Origin: Schauerella aestuarii
Lineage (GTDB): Bacteria; Pseudomonadota; Gammaproteobacteria; Burkholderiales; Burkholderiaceae_B
Direction of reading: 5' to 3'
Assembly: GCF_009866805.1 (NCBI RefSeq)
Contig: NZ_SIZW01000039.1
Location: 62,001-126,000, forward strand
Length of the DNA stretch: 64,000 nt
Shown here: piece by piece, positions 25,833-34,418 of the stretch
Numbering within the stretch: position 1 is the stretch's first letter
Layout of the letters: each line of letters starts with the position of its first letter
Notes under the pieces: generated by a model
The model's input: the letters and a program-made list of their open reading frames with translations, nothing else
What the model was told of the DNA's origin: nothing
The model's database searches: none
Program-made: the position numbers and the translations under genes

Positions 25833-27788
25833 ATGAAACGTTTGTCGAACATGGCCCGATATCCTTCACTCCGGCGCGATCTGCCGCGCGTCTGCTTTCT
25901 CAGTTACCGCCACATCCGTGAACTGGCGGCCCCGGTCGTCGCCGAGTACGCCGATCGTGCCGAAATCGAAGTCGTCGACGGCACCTTCGACCGCACCCTG
26001 GGCATTGCGCGCGATCGGGCCGAGCGTGGGGCGGCCGATGTGTTCGTCAGTGCCGGGTCGAATGCGCATGTGCTGCGTGGCGGACTGCAGGCACCCGTTG
26101 CAACCATTCAGCTGACCGGGTTCGACATCCTGCAGGCGCTGCTCAAGGCCCGCGAGTTGGCGGATCGCGTGGGCATCGTGATGTATGGCGCCACCATCCC
26201 CGAACTCGACGCGGTCAAGGCACTGCTCAATATCCAGATCGCGCAGTACGCGTATCAAACGCCCGCCGACGCCCGCCAGCATTTCGAAACCCTGCGCCGC
26301 GACGGCTTTCGTGTGATCGTGGGTTCCAGCCTGGTGGTGGAGCTGGCCGAGCAAGCCGGCCTGACGGGTTTCCTGGCCTACTCGCAAGCGAGCATCCGGC
26401 AAGGTTTCAACGATGCATTGGAACTTGCGCGAGTGGCGCGTCTCGAGGCGGGCCGGTACGAACGCTTGAACAGCGTGCTGCATACGCTGCAGGATGCCGT
26501 GCTCGCCGTCGACGGGGAAAATCGGGTCATCGCTGCCAACCCGCGCATGCAACAGCTCATGGGGGTGGCAAGCGACGCCTTGATGGGGCAAGACCTGGCG
26601 CGCCTGCAGCCCGAGCTGTCCTTACTGGCCACGCTCGAGCATGGCGCCGACGAGCGCGGCCGCGTGCAGCGGTTTCAGGGCCGCGACTGGATCGTCAATC
26701 GCTCGCCGATCCATGAGCGCGGCATGGTGGCGGGCGCTGCGCTCACGTTGTATGACGCGCGACAGATTCAGGAAGCCGACGTGAGCCTGCGCATGCAGCA
26801 TCGCCGGCTGCAGCGCAGCGCCAAACATTCCTTCGAGCAGTTGATCGGCGCGAGCCCATCGTTTCGTCAAACGTTGGCGGCGGCCAAGCGCTACGCGCAC
26901 ACCGATTCAACGGTGCTCATCCGGGGCGAGAGCGGCGTGGGCAAGGAGCTTTTTGCGCAGGCCATGCACAACGCCGGCGCACGTGCGACGCGGCCTTTCA
27001 TCGCGGTGAACTGCGCGGCTTTCCCCGAAACGTTGCTGGAGAGCGAATTGTTCGGCTACGAGGACGGCGCCTTTACCGGTTCGCGGCGAGGCGGCAAGCC
27101 GGGTTTGTTTGAGGCGGCGCACACCGGAACGCTGTTTCTTGATGAAATCGGCGACATGCCGATGCCGCTGCAGAGCCGGTTACTGCGCGTGCTGCAGGAG
27201 CGTGAGGTGACGCGCCTGGGCGCGACGGCGGCGATCCCGGTCGATGTGCGCATCGTCGCGGCCACCCATCAACCGTTGGAAAAGTTGATCGATACCCAGC
27301 GGTTCCGACGCGATCTGTACTATCGGATCAACACGTTGCGTCTGGCGCTGGCCCCATTGCGCGAGCGACGAGAAGATGTGGTCCTGCTGGCCGGCGTGTT
27401 GCTCAAGCGGCAGTTTGAACGCGTCGGGTGCGTACTGGACGTGGCGGCGGTGCTTGGGGTGTATGCGCCGATGCTGCAGGCCTACGGTTGGCCCGGCAAT
27501 GTGCGGGAGCTGGAAAACCTGTGCGAGCGCATCGCCGTGTTCATGACGCAGTTCAGTACGATCGACACGGTGGACTGGGCAGGGCTGCGGCATGAGTGCC
27601 CGGAGCTGATCGCGAGCAACGCAAACGATGACGGGATCGACTGGCCATCGCATCATGCAAGCGCTGTCGCCGCGCTGAAGCGGCATGATGGCAATCGCCA
27701 GGCGGCGGCCCATGAGCTGGGCATCAGCCGCTCGACGTTGTGGCGATGGTTATCGCAAGCGGACGATCACTTGCCCGTGGGCGGGTAA
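25833..27788 (+). CDS. PrpR-type sigma-54-dependent activator
   Basis: 651 residues. The N-terminal ~190 residues are a PrpR_N sensor domain, followed by a PAS-like region (about 210-320). The AAA+ domain has Walker A GESGVGKE at 365-372, the sigma-54 contact loop GAFTGS at 412-417 (PrpR-like variant of GAFTGA) and Walker B GTLFLDEIGDMP. The C-terminal Fis-type helix-turn-helix reads RQAAAHELGISRSTLWRWL. It should activate the divergent promoter at 25716-25731. A TGCGAC/GTCGCA dyad sits at 25812-25832. The start could also be 25851. Confidence 0.9.
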   Translation: MKRLSNMARYPSLRRDLPRVCFLSYRHIRELAAPVVAEYADRAEIEVVDGTFDRTLGIARDRAERGAADVFVSAGSNAHVLRGGLQAPVATIQLTGFDILQALLKARELADRVGIVMYGATIPELDAVKALLNIQIAQYAYQTPADARQHFETLRRDGFRVIVGSSLVVELAEQAGLTGFLAYSQASIRQGFNDALELARVARLEAGRYERLNSVLHTLQDAVLAVDGENRVIAANPRMQQLMGVASDALMGQDLARLQPELSLLATLEHGADERGRVQRFQGRDWIVNRSPIHERGMVAGAALTLYDARQIQEADVSLRMQHRRLQRSAKHSFEQLIGASPSFRQTLAAAKRYAHTDSTVLIRGESGVGKELFAQAMHNAGARATRPFIAVNCAAFPETLLESELFGYEDGAFTGSRRGGKPGLFEAAHTGTLFLDEIGDMPMPLQSRLLRVLQEREVTRLGATAAIPVDVRIVAATHQPLEKLIDTQRFRRDLYYRINTLRLALAPLRERREDVVLLAGVLLKRQFERVGCVLDVAAVLGVYAPMLQAYGWPGNVRELENLCERIAVFMTQFSTIDTVDWAGLRHECPELIASNANDDGIDWPSHHASAVAALKRHDGNRQAAAHELGISRSTLWRWLSQADDHLPVGG

Positions 27789-27949
27789 TTGGGGCCCGGA
27801 TCGCTGAAGCCGCCATTGCTGTACGGATTGACCGGACGTTCGCCTGTGGGCGGACTGGGGTCGCGATTCGGGTTGTAGCCCGCGCCAACCGAGCAGGCGC
27901 TGAGCGCCATGCTGGCGGTCGCGATGGCGAGCAGTTTGCGGTAAGTCAT
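27767..27949 (-). CDS. Small putative lipoprotein
   Basis: 60 residues: MTYRKLLAIATASMALSAC is a lipoprotein signal with lipobox L-S-A-C, so the mature peptide would start at Cys19 and be about 42 residues, rich in Pro, Gly, Asn and Ser. GAGGAG lies 7 bases upstream of the ATG. Its 3' end overlaps the convergent regulator gene by 22 bases. The family is not recognised; short Pro/Gly-rich lipoproteins of this kind are common in proteobacterial outer membranes. Confidence 0.65.
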   Translation of the reverse strand: MTYRKLLAIATASMALSACSVGAGYNPNRDPSPPTGERPVNPYSNGGFSDPGPNYPPTGK

Positions 27950-28025
27950 GGGATGCTCCTCGTGTAGGTTTGTCGAACCCATCAAGCATACGATGTGCCT
28001 GTCCGAAAACGATCGCGGTGCGATT

Positions 28026-28036
28026 CGTATACAAAA
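28026..28036. promoter_or_regulatory. CGTATACAAAA motif upstream of the M20 hydrolase
   Basis: On the minus strand this reads TTTTGTATACG. The same TTTTGTATAC core occurs at 32229-32238 before the amino acid importer, and a TTGTATGCAAT variant lies before the GntR gene at 31348-31359. It ends 58 bases before the M20 start. Candidate operator for the nearby GntR protein. Confidence 0.4.
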
Positions 28037-28094
28037 ATTGTGCGGTATCGTTAAATACGGCCTCCTCCCGCCGTTTTGCACTGAGACCGTTTCG

Positions 28095-29357
28095 ATGACC
28101 AATCTTATGAGTCCCACGGCCGATCCGGCCACGAACGTCATGCGATGGGCCGATGTTCTAGCCGCGCATTCCGACCACCCCGATCACCTGACGTGTACCT
28201 ACATGACCCCGGCCCACCGCGCGGTGGCGCATCAACTGGCGCAGTGGATGCGCGAGGCGGGGTTCGACGCGGTGCGTCACGATCCGGTGGGCAACGTGAT
28301 CGGCTGCTACCGTGCCAATCCCGAGGTCGAGCATCCGGCGGCGGTGGTGACGGGGAGTCATTACGATACGGTGCGCAATGGCGGGCGCTACGACGGGCGG
28401 CTCGGGATCCTGCTGCCCATCGCCATCGTGGCCGATCTGCACGCGCGCGGTGAGCGGCTTCCCTACGATTTCGAAGTGGTGGCGTTTGCCGAGGAAGAAG
28501 GCGTGCGCTACGGCAGCACCTTTCTCGGATCGTCGGCATTCATCGGCACGTTCGATTTTGCGCTGCTCGATCGGGTCGACGTCAAGGGCGTGCCCATGCG
28601 CGAGGCCATTGCCGGCGCCGGGTTGAACCCGGACGAGATCGCAGGTGCCCGGGTGGATGCGAAACGCGTGCGCCACTATTTCGAAGTGCACATCGAACAG
28701 GGCCCGGTGCTGTTGGATCGCGGGTTGCCGGTTGGGGTGGTGAGCGCCATTGCCGGCAGTGTGCGGCGCCTGATCACACTGACGGGATTGGCGGGGCACG
28801 CGGGCACGACGCCCATGACCATGCGACGCGATGCGGCGGCTGCCGCTGCCGAGATCGTGCTGTTCGTGGAATCGCGTTGCAATCAGGTGCCGGGGCTGGT
28901 GGGCACGGTCGGCCAGCTGGAAGTACCCGGCGGCTCGATCAATGTGATTCCCGGCGCGTGCCGGTTTTCGATCGATGTGCGGTCGGGCGACGATGCTGTG
29001 CGCGATGCGGCGCTTGCCGATATCGCCGCGGCCATCGACGCCATCTGCCTCCGGCGCGGTATTGCCTGGTCCAGTGAGGAAATCATGCGGGCGCCGGCAT
29101 CGCCTTGCGCCGAGGCGCAACGTGGCGCATGGGCCGACGCGATTGCGGCCGAAGGCGTGGAGGTGCTGACGCTGCCTTCGGGCGCGGGGCACGACGCGAT
29201 GTGCGTGGCGGATATCGCGTCGACCAGCATGCTGTTCGTGCGCTGTGGCAATGGCGGCATCAGCCACAACCCGCTCGAGATCGTCACGGTGGACGATGTG
29301 CGCACGGCCGCACGGGTGGTCGAGCGCTTCTTGAGAGCGGTCGAGATTGCGGCGTAG
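28095..29357 (+). CDS. M20 amidohydrolase, allantoate amidohydrolase/N-carbamoyl-amino-acid hydrolase type
   Basis: 420 residues. Metal-ligand blocks are clear: GSHYDTVRNGGRYDGRLG (His and the bridging Asp), FAEEEGVRYGSTFLGS (catalytic and ligand Glu), VHIEQGPVLL (His) and GNGGISHNPLE (last His). The middle region TGLAGHAGTTPMTMRRDA is the dimerisation lid domain. These features match HyuC/AllC enzymes that cleave N-carbamoyl or ureido groups and release ammonia and CO2. Start at 28095 (MTNLMSP). No allantoin genes adjoin it; the substrate is open. Confidence 0.88.
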   Translation: MTNLMSPTADPATNVMRWADVLAAHSDHPDHLTCTYMTPAHRAVAHQLAQWMREAGFDAVRHDPVGNVIGCYRANPEVEHPAAVVTGSHYDTVRNGGRYDGRLGILLPIAIVADLHARGERLPYDFEVVAFAEEEGVRYGSTFLGSSAFIGTFDFALLDRVDVKGVPMREAIAGAGLNPDEIAGARVDAKRVRHYFEVHIEQGPVLLDRGLPVGVVSAIAGSVRRLITLTGLAGHAGTTPMTMRRDAAAAAAEIVLFVESRCNQVPGLVGTVGQLEVPGGSINVIPGACRFSIDVRSGDDAVRDAALADIAAAIDAICLRRGIAWSSEEIMRAPASPCAEAQRGAWADAIAAEGVEVLTLPSGAGHDAMCVADIASTSMLFVRCGNGGISHNPLEIVTVDDVRTAARVVERFLRAVEIAA

Positions 29358-29377
29358 GCGGTGGGCGTGCTTACCGC

Positions 29378-29782
29378 TTAAACCCGTTTGGCGGAGGGCT
29401 TAAGCGCGAAGGCCCCATCGCCCACCAATGCCACGGCCGCTGCGATCACGCACAGAAAGATCGGGTATTCCCAGCAACCGTTGGGGTTGGAGAAGCCCCA
29501 GCCGTTGCCGAAGTGCACCGTGGATGCTGCGAACAATTGCACTACAGCAATGGCAGCCACCCAGCGCGAGAACGCACCCAGGATAAGCAGCAGGCCGCCA
29601 ATGACTTCGAACGCGATGACCGGATAGGCCAGCCATCCTGGAAAGCCGATCTTGGCGAAAAAGCCTGCCGTACCTGCCGGCGTAAAAACAAATAACTTGG
29701 TGCAGCCGTGGGCCAGGAACATGACGCCCAAGGCGAGACGCATCAGGAAGGCGCCGTAGGGCGCGGTGCGTGAATCGATCAT
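29378..29782 (-). CDS. DoxX-family membrane protein
   Basis: 134 residues with four hydrophobic helices and the DoxX blocks LMRLALGVMFLAHGCTKLF, FEVIGGLLLILG and the C-terminal FALKPSAKR tail. The family is found in the inner membrane and linked in some bacteria to redox balance or sulfur metabolism, but most members have no proven role. The start at 29782 follows CGGAG; an upstream in-frame ATG exists without a ribosome-binding site. Confidence 0.82.
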   Translation of the reverse strand: MIDSRTAPYGAFLMRLALGVMFLAHGCTKLFVFTPAGTAGFFAKIGFPGWLAYPVIAFEVIGGLLLILGAFSRWVAAIAVVQLFAASTVHFGNGWGFSNPNGCWEYPIFLCVIAAAVALVGDGAFALKPSAKRV

Positions 29783-29935
29783 GACGAACTCCGAGACGAC
29801 GCTCAAGGCGGCTCGGTGAGCCGCCATCGTTAAGCGTTTGAATGGCGAGAGTGTTGTCGATTCCAGTTGCCGGATAAACACGGCATTCGTGAAGTAATAG
29901 TCTCGCGTTCCGAGACAATCACGCGCTCATTGAGG

Positions 29936-31222
29936 TTACCCGCGCGCCGAGGTAGCCGATTTCGCAGCCAACAGGTCCGCCAGCGTCAATGCCACGACGC
30001 GCGTGGCGCCATACAGATCGTTCAAGCGCAAATTTTCGTCGGTGTTGTGGCCGCGCGCTTCCATCAGCGTACGCGGGCCGGCGCCATACAGCACCGTAGG
30101 AATGCCGCGATGCGTGTAGTGACGCGCGTCGGTATAGAGGGGGACGCCTTGCACCGGGATCTCGGTATTGAACGCTGCCTGGGCATGTGCGCGAAGCGCG
30201 TCGATCAGGATTTCCGCGCCCGGCAATTGCGCCAACGGCTGCGCCAGCATGATGCGGCGCACGTCTACGGTGATGCCGGGCCGTTCGGCGGCGGCCGTTT
30301 CGATCAGTGTGCGCAATTCGTGTTCGGCATCGTGTCCTGCCTCTTCGGGAATCATGCGGCGGTCGACGCGAAAGTTCACGGTATCGGGCACCACATTGGT
30401 GTTGATGCCGCCCGAGATCAGGCCCACGTTCAACCCTGGCGTATCGATGCCGGGCGTGGCCGAATGCGTTTGGGCCAGGGCGGCGCGGAAGTCGTACAGC
30501 GCGCGCAGGATGTGCGTGGCGGCTTCCAAAGCGTCCACACCGGTGTGGGGCATGGCGGCGTGCGCCTGCTTGCCGTGCACGGTCACTTCAACGTGCAGGC
30601 AGCCGTTATGAGCCGACGTGATGCCGTACGAGAACCCGGCCGACAGTGCAAAATCGGGTGCGCTCAGTCCAGCGTCCAGCAAATACTTGGGGCCGATTTC
30701 GCCGCCCGTTTCTTCGTCGTAGGTGAAGTGCAATTCGACGGTGCCATCGAATGAGGCACCTTGCCGTTCTGCTTCGCGCAGCGCCAGCAGCGCCCAGGTG
30801 TAGGTGGCGAAATCGGATTTGGAGACCGCCACGCCGCGGCCGAACATCACGGGGCCATGTTCGGCGTCCTGAACGATCTCACCGCCATAGGGATCGTGCG
30901 TCCAACCCGCGCCCGGCGGCACCACGTCGCCATGTGCGTTCAGCGCGATCACCGGTCCGGTGCCCGCGCCGAAGACGTGGCGCACTATCAGATTGGTCGC
31001 GGAGCGCATGCCGCAGGCACCGACCAGTTTCTGGGGAACGGGGTAGGCACGCACCGCGAATCCCAACGCTTCCAGAAGGGTTTGCGCGCGCGCGGCATGC
31101 GGCGCGCAATCGCCCGACGGATTGTCCGACGGCACCTGCACCAACGCTTGCAGGAAATCGGTCTGGGCCGGCTGCTGGTGGCTTAGAAAATCGCGAATGA
31201 CGAGGGAGGCGGGAGTAGGCAT
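29936..31222 (-). CDS. M20 peptidase/deacylase, ArgE/DapE type
   Basis: 428 residues. ALNAHGDVVPPGAGW holds the first His and following Asp, GRGVAVSKSDFATY the bridging Asp, TYDEETGGEIGP the catalytic and ligand Glu, and the C-terminal EARGHNTDENLRL the last His. This pattern fits zinc-dependent deacylases that remove acyl groups from amino acids (acetylornithine, succinyl-diaminopimelate and many catabolic relatives). It diverges from the GntR gene and shares its promoter region, so is probably part of that regulon. Confidence 0.88.
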   Translation of the reverse strand: MPTPASLVIRDFLSHQQPAQTDFLQALVQVPSDNPSGDCAPHAARAQTLLEALGFAVRAYPVPQKLVGACGMRSATNLIVRHVFGAGTGPVIALNAHGDVVPPGAGWTHDPYGGEIVQDAEHGPVMFGRGVAVSKSDFATYTWALLALREAERQGASFDGTVELHFTYDEETGGEIGPKYLLDAGLSAPDFALSAGFSYGITSAHNGCLHVEVTVHGKQAHAAMPHTGVDALEAATHILRALYDFRAALAQTHSATPGIDTPGLNVGLISGGINTNVVPDTVNFRVDRRMIPEEAGHDAEHELRTLIETAAAERPGITVDVRRIMLAQPLAQLPGAEILIDALRAHAQAAFNTEIPVQGVPLYTDARHYTHRGIPTVLYGAGPRTLMEARGHNTDENLRLNDLYGATRVVALTLADLLAAKSATSARG

Positions 31223-31336
31223 GAGGCAGCGGTGGTGGCAAAGGTGGGAGAGCCGTCAGCAACGCAATGAACCCGGCGGCCTCGGCGGCATCGACTGAAG
31301 GGCAGCGGGATTGGCTTCGCGGCGCGATCAATTTAG

Positions 31337-31359
31337 TGCATGTAAATATTGTATGCAAT
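31337..31359. promoter_or_regulatory. TGCAT...ATGCA dyad with ATTGTATGCAAT, candidate GntR operator
   Basis: ATTGTATGCAAT at 31348-31359 is a near-palindrome and shares the TTGTATRC core with sites at 28026 and 32229. TGCAT at 31337 and ATGCA at 31353 form a further dyad across it. It lies 35 bases before the GntR start, in the region shared with the divergent M20 gene. Probable autoregulatory site. Confidence 0.5.
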
Positions 31360-31394
31360 ATCTGGTCAAGGATTTCGGTAGACTATGCGGCGAC

Positions 31395-32087
31395 ATGGCC
31401 ACTACCCGTACCCCACCTTCGGACGTCAGCGCCGAATACATCGCCCAGGATATCGCTGCGGCGATCGTGGCACACCGCCTGCCGCCTGGCACGCGGCTGC
31501 GCGAAGAAGCATTGGCCCGCGCCTACGACGTCAGCCGCACCAAGATCCGCGCCGCCTTGCTGATGCTGTCGAAGGACAAACTGATCCGCACCGTACCCGA
31601 AAAGGGTGCCTTCGTGAGCAAGCCCAGCGCTGCCGAGGCGCGCGAGATCTTTGCCGTGCGGCGAATTCTCGAAACCGCACTGGCGCGCGAGTTCGTGGCG
31701 CGTGCCACACCGGCCGACTACAAACGCATCGAGCGACATCTGCAGCAAGAGCGCCGCGCCGTGAAGGCGGACGATGTGCAATTGCGGAATGGGTTGCTGG
31801 CCGACTTCCATATTCTGCTCGCCGATACCGTGGGCAATTCGGTCCTGACCGAAATGCTGCGCGAGCTGTCGGCACGCAGCGCCATCATCACGGTGCTGTA
31901 TCAGTCGAGTCTGGACGCGGCATGTTCTTCCGACGAGCACCATGCCTTTCTCAAGGCGGCGAAAGCCGGTGACGTCGAGCTCGCCTGCCGTCTGATGGTG
32001 GAGCATCTCGAACACGTCGAGCACGCGTTGAACTTCACCGATGAGCTGCCGGCCGAATCCAATCTCATCACGGCACTGTTGACCTGA
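31395..32087 (+). CDS. GntR-family regulator, FadR/FCD subfamily
   Basis: 230 residues. The N-terminal winged helix-turn-helix is typical (AIVAHRLPPGTRLREEALARAYDVSRTKIRAALLML, then PEKGAFVSKPS). The C-terminal helical FCD effector domain (EAREIFAVRRILETALAREF, and later DEHHAFLKAAKAGD with metal-binding His) usually binds a carboxylic acid or amino acid. It sits between two M20 hydrolases and an amino acid importer, whose promoters share a motif with its own, so it is the likely regulator of this nitrogen-compound scavenging region. Confidence 0.9.
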   Translation: MATTRTPPSDVSAEYIAQDIAAAIVAHRLPPGTRLREEALARAYDVSRTKIRAALLMLSKDKLIRTVPEKGAFVSKPSAAEAREIFAVRRILETALAREFVARATPADYKRIERHLQQERRAVKADDVQLRNGLLADFHILLADTVGNSVLTEMLRELSARSAIITVLYQSSLDAACSSDEHHAFLKAAKAGDVELACRLMVEHLEHVEHALNFTDELPAESNLITALLT

Positions 32088-32228
32088 TCCTCGCGTTCCA
32101 TTCTGGTGCATCGCGTGCGCCAGAATGGCGCAACACGCACCGAAAACACGCAATCTTCGATTGCCCTGCCGGCCGTTTGGCCAGTGTGCAGGGGCATGCG
32201 CACATGGCATGGATTTTGCATTGACTCG

Positions 32229-32240
32229 TTTTGTATACCG
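32229..32240. promoter_or_regulatory. TTTTGTATACCG motif upstream of the amino acid importer
   Basis: Shares the 10-base core TTTTGTATAC with the minus strand of 28026-28036. It ends 58 bases before the binding-protein start, the same distance as at the M20 gene. Candidate binding site of the GntR protein at 31395. Confidence 0.45.
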
Positions 32241-32298
32241 TTATGGTGTGCAAATAACAGATCAGTGCACCGCCCAGCGGCATCTTGGAGATTCGTCA

Positions 32299-33081
32299 AT
32301 GAAGCGTAGAAACCTTTTGCTGTCCCTGTGTGCCGCCCTCGTGCTGACGGCGGGCCCTCTGGCGCATGCCGATGCCTTGGACGACATCATGAAAGCCAGC
32401 GTCCTCAAGGTCGCGGTGCCCCAAGACTTTCCGCCGTTCGGCTCGGTGGGCACCGATCTGAAACCGCGCGGCTACGACATCGACACCGCCGAGCTGATCG
32501 CCAAGAAGCTGGGCGTGAAGGTCGAGCTCGTGCCGGTCACGAGCGCAAACCGGTTGCCGTACTTGCAGACGAACAAAGTCGATCTGGTGGTGTCGAGCCT
32601 GGGCAAAAATCCCGAGCGTGAGAAAGCGATCGACTTCACCGATGCCTATGCGCCGTTCTTCAACGGCGTCTTCGGTCCGGCCGACATGAAGGTCGAGAAG
32701 GCGGAGGATCTTGCGGGGAAGACCGTCGGCGTCACGCGCGGATCGATCGAAGATATCGAGCTCTCGAAGATCGCGCCGGCGACCGCCACGATCAAGCGCT
32801 ACGAAGACAACAACGGCACGATCACCTCGTTCCTGTCGGGTCAGGTGCAGTTGGTGGCGACCGGCAACGTGGTCGCGGCGGCGATTCTGGCCAAGAACCC
32901 GCCGAAGAAACCCGAGAAGAAATTCCTGATCAAGGACTCGCCCTGCTTCATCGGCTTGAACAAGGGTGAATCAAAGCTGCAGGCGCGTGTGAACGCGGTG
33001 CTGGCTGAATCCAAGAAGGACGGCACGCTGGCAGCGATCTCGCAGAAGTGGTTGGGCGCCGACCTGCCGGCCGGACTTTAA
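32299..33081 (+). CDS. Polar amino acid ABC importer, substrate-binding protein
   Basis: 260 residues, family 3 solute-binding protein. The signal peptide ends LAHADA. Typical blocks: VLKVAVPQDFPPFGSVG, RGYDIDTAELIAKKLGVKVELVPV and the hinge region DLVVSSLGKNPEREKAIDFT. It feeds the two permeases directly downstream. GGAG precedes the ATG. The neighbouring deacylases and GntR protein suggest the ligand is an amino acid or N-substituted derivative. Confidence 0.93.
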   Translation: MKRRNLLLSLCAALVLTAGPLAHADALDDIMKASVLKVAVPQDFPPFGSVGTDLKPRGYDIDTAELIAKKLGVKVELVPVTSANRLPYLQTNKVDLVVSSLGKNPEREKAIDFTDAYAPFFNGVFGPADMKVEKAEDLAGKTVGVTRGSIEDIELSKIAPATATIKRYEDNNGTITSFLSGQVQLVATGNVVAAAILAKNPPKKPEKKFLIKDSPCFIGLNKGESKLQARVNAVLAESKKDGTLAAISQKWLGADLPAGL

Positions 33082-33096
33082 GCGAGGCCCGCGGCG

Positions 33097-33765
33097 ATGG
33101 CGTACCGTTTCGAATTCGCCTCGGTATTCGACTACACCCCGGTGCTCTTGACGGGCATCGGCGTCACCGCCGAATTGATTGCGTTCGGTGCCGTCATCGG
33201 CGTGGCGATCGGCATCGCGTGTGCTTGGGCGCGCACGCAAGGGCCCATGGCGTTGCGGCCCGTGGTCACGACGTATGTCGAACTCATCCGCAATACGCCC
33301 TTCCTGATTCAACTCTTTTTCATCTTCTTCGGCCTGCCCGCCATCGGCATCCAGATGGGCGAGATGCAGGCTGCCTGCCTTGCCATGGCGCTGAACCTGG
33401 GCGCCTACAGCGCGGAGATCATCCGGGCGGGCATCGCGGCCACGCCACGCGGGCAATATGAAGCCGGGTCGAGCCTGGCGATGACGCGCTTTCAGGTGTT
33501 TCGCTACGTGGTGCTCAAGCCCGCGATGACGCGCATCTGGCCGGCGCTATCGTCGCAGATCGTGATCGTCATGCTGGGCTCCGCAGTGGTGTCGCAGATT
33601 GCGGCCGAAGATCTGACGTTTGCGGCCAACTTCATCCAGTCGCGTAGTTTCCGTGCCTTCGAGGTGTACTTCGTCACCACCGGGATCTATCTCGTGTTGG
33701 CCTTGGCGTTGCGCCAATTGCTGCGGATGCTGGGGCAGCGGCTTTTCAGGCGGAGCACGCGATGA
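33097..33765 (+). CDS. Polar amino acid ABC importer, permease 1
   Basis: 222 residues, HisM/GlnP type with five membrane helices. The conserved VELIRNTPFLIQLFFIFFGLP segment and the EAA loop around residue 115 (TPRGQYEAGSSLAMTRFQ) are present. It works as a heterodimer with the next permease, whose start it overlaps by 4 bases. Confidence 0.93.
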   Translation: MAYRFEFASVFDYTPVLLTGIGVTAELIAFGAVIGVAIGIACAWARTQGPMALRPVVTTYVELIRNTPFLIQLFFIFFGLPAIGIQMGEMQAACLAMALNLGAYSAEIIRAGIAATPRGQYEAGSSLAMTRFQVFRYVVLKPAMTRIWPALSSQIVIVMLGSAVVSQIAAEDLTFAANFIQSRSFRAFEVYFVTTGIYLVLALALRQLLRMLGQRLFRRSTR

Positions 33766-34418
33766 TCGAGTTCTCGACGTGGGACATCCTGCGCAATCTG
33801 TTGCTCGCCGCGCGCTGGACCGTGGTGCTGGCGTTGGTGACGTTTGTGACCGGCACGGCGCTCGGTCTGGTCGTGTTGATGATGCGCAGCTCGCGCAACA
33901 AGATCCTGCAGCGCACCGCGTGGGTTTATATCGAACTGTTCCAGGGCACGCCGCTGTTGATGCAGCTCTTCCTGGCGTTTTTCGGCATGTCGTTGGCCGG
34001 TATCGACGTGCCTGCGTGGCTTGCCGCCGGCGTGGCGCTCACGCTGTGGTCGGCGGCGTTTCTGGCCGAGATCTGGCGCGGTTGCGTCGACTCGATCGCC
34101 AAGGGGCAATGGGAGGGCTCGTCCAGTCTGGCGATGGGGTATGTGCATCAGATGCGCTACGTGATCCTGCCGCAGGCGCTGCGCGTGGCCGTGGCACCCA
34201 CCGTGGGATTCTCGGTGCAGATCGTCAAGAGCACGGCGCTCACGTCCATCATCGGCTTCACCGAACTGTCCAAGGCCAGCACGATCATCACGAATGCCAC
34301 ATTCCAACCCTTTACCGTGTATGCCTATGCCGCGCTGTTCTACTTCGCGCTGTGCTGGCCGTTGTCACGCCTCAGTCTGCGTTTGGAAAGGAAGCTGAAT
34401 GCCTCTTATCGCCCTTGA
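33762..34418 (+). CDS. Polar amino acid ABC importer, permease 2
   Basis: 218 residues, same family as the preceding permease: YIELFQGTPLLMQLFLAFFG and the EAA loop AKGQWEGSSSLAMGYVHQMRYVILPQ. ATGA overlap with permease 1, and a 20-base overlap with the ATPase gene, show tight coupling of the four-gene operon. Confidence 0.93.
   Translation: MIEFSTWDILRNLLLAARWTVVLALVTFVTGTALGLVVLMMRSSRNKILQRTAWVYIELFQGTPLLMQLFLAFFGMSLAGIDVPAWLAAGVALTLWSAAFLAEIWRGCVDSIAKGQWEGSSSLAMGYVHQMRYVILPQALRVAVAPTVGFSVQIVKSTALTSIIGFTELSKASTIITNATFQPFTVYAYAALFYFALCWPLSRLSLRLERKLNASYRP

Noticed and set aside
23578-25836. 752-residue plus-strand open frame opposite HMGL and CoA-transferase
   Set aside because: It spans two well-supported minus-strand genes and their junction, with no recognisable domains.
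27060-27085. GAFTGS instead of GAFTGA as a sign of a non-functional sigma-54 activator
   Set aside because: From memory, PrpR-type activators use GAFTGS; the rest of the AAA+ domain is intact.
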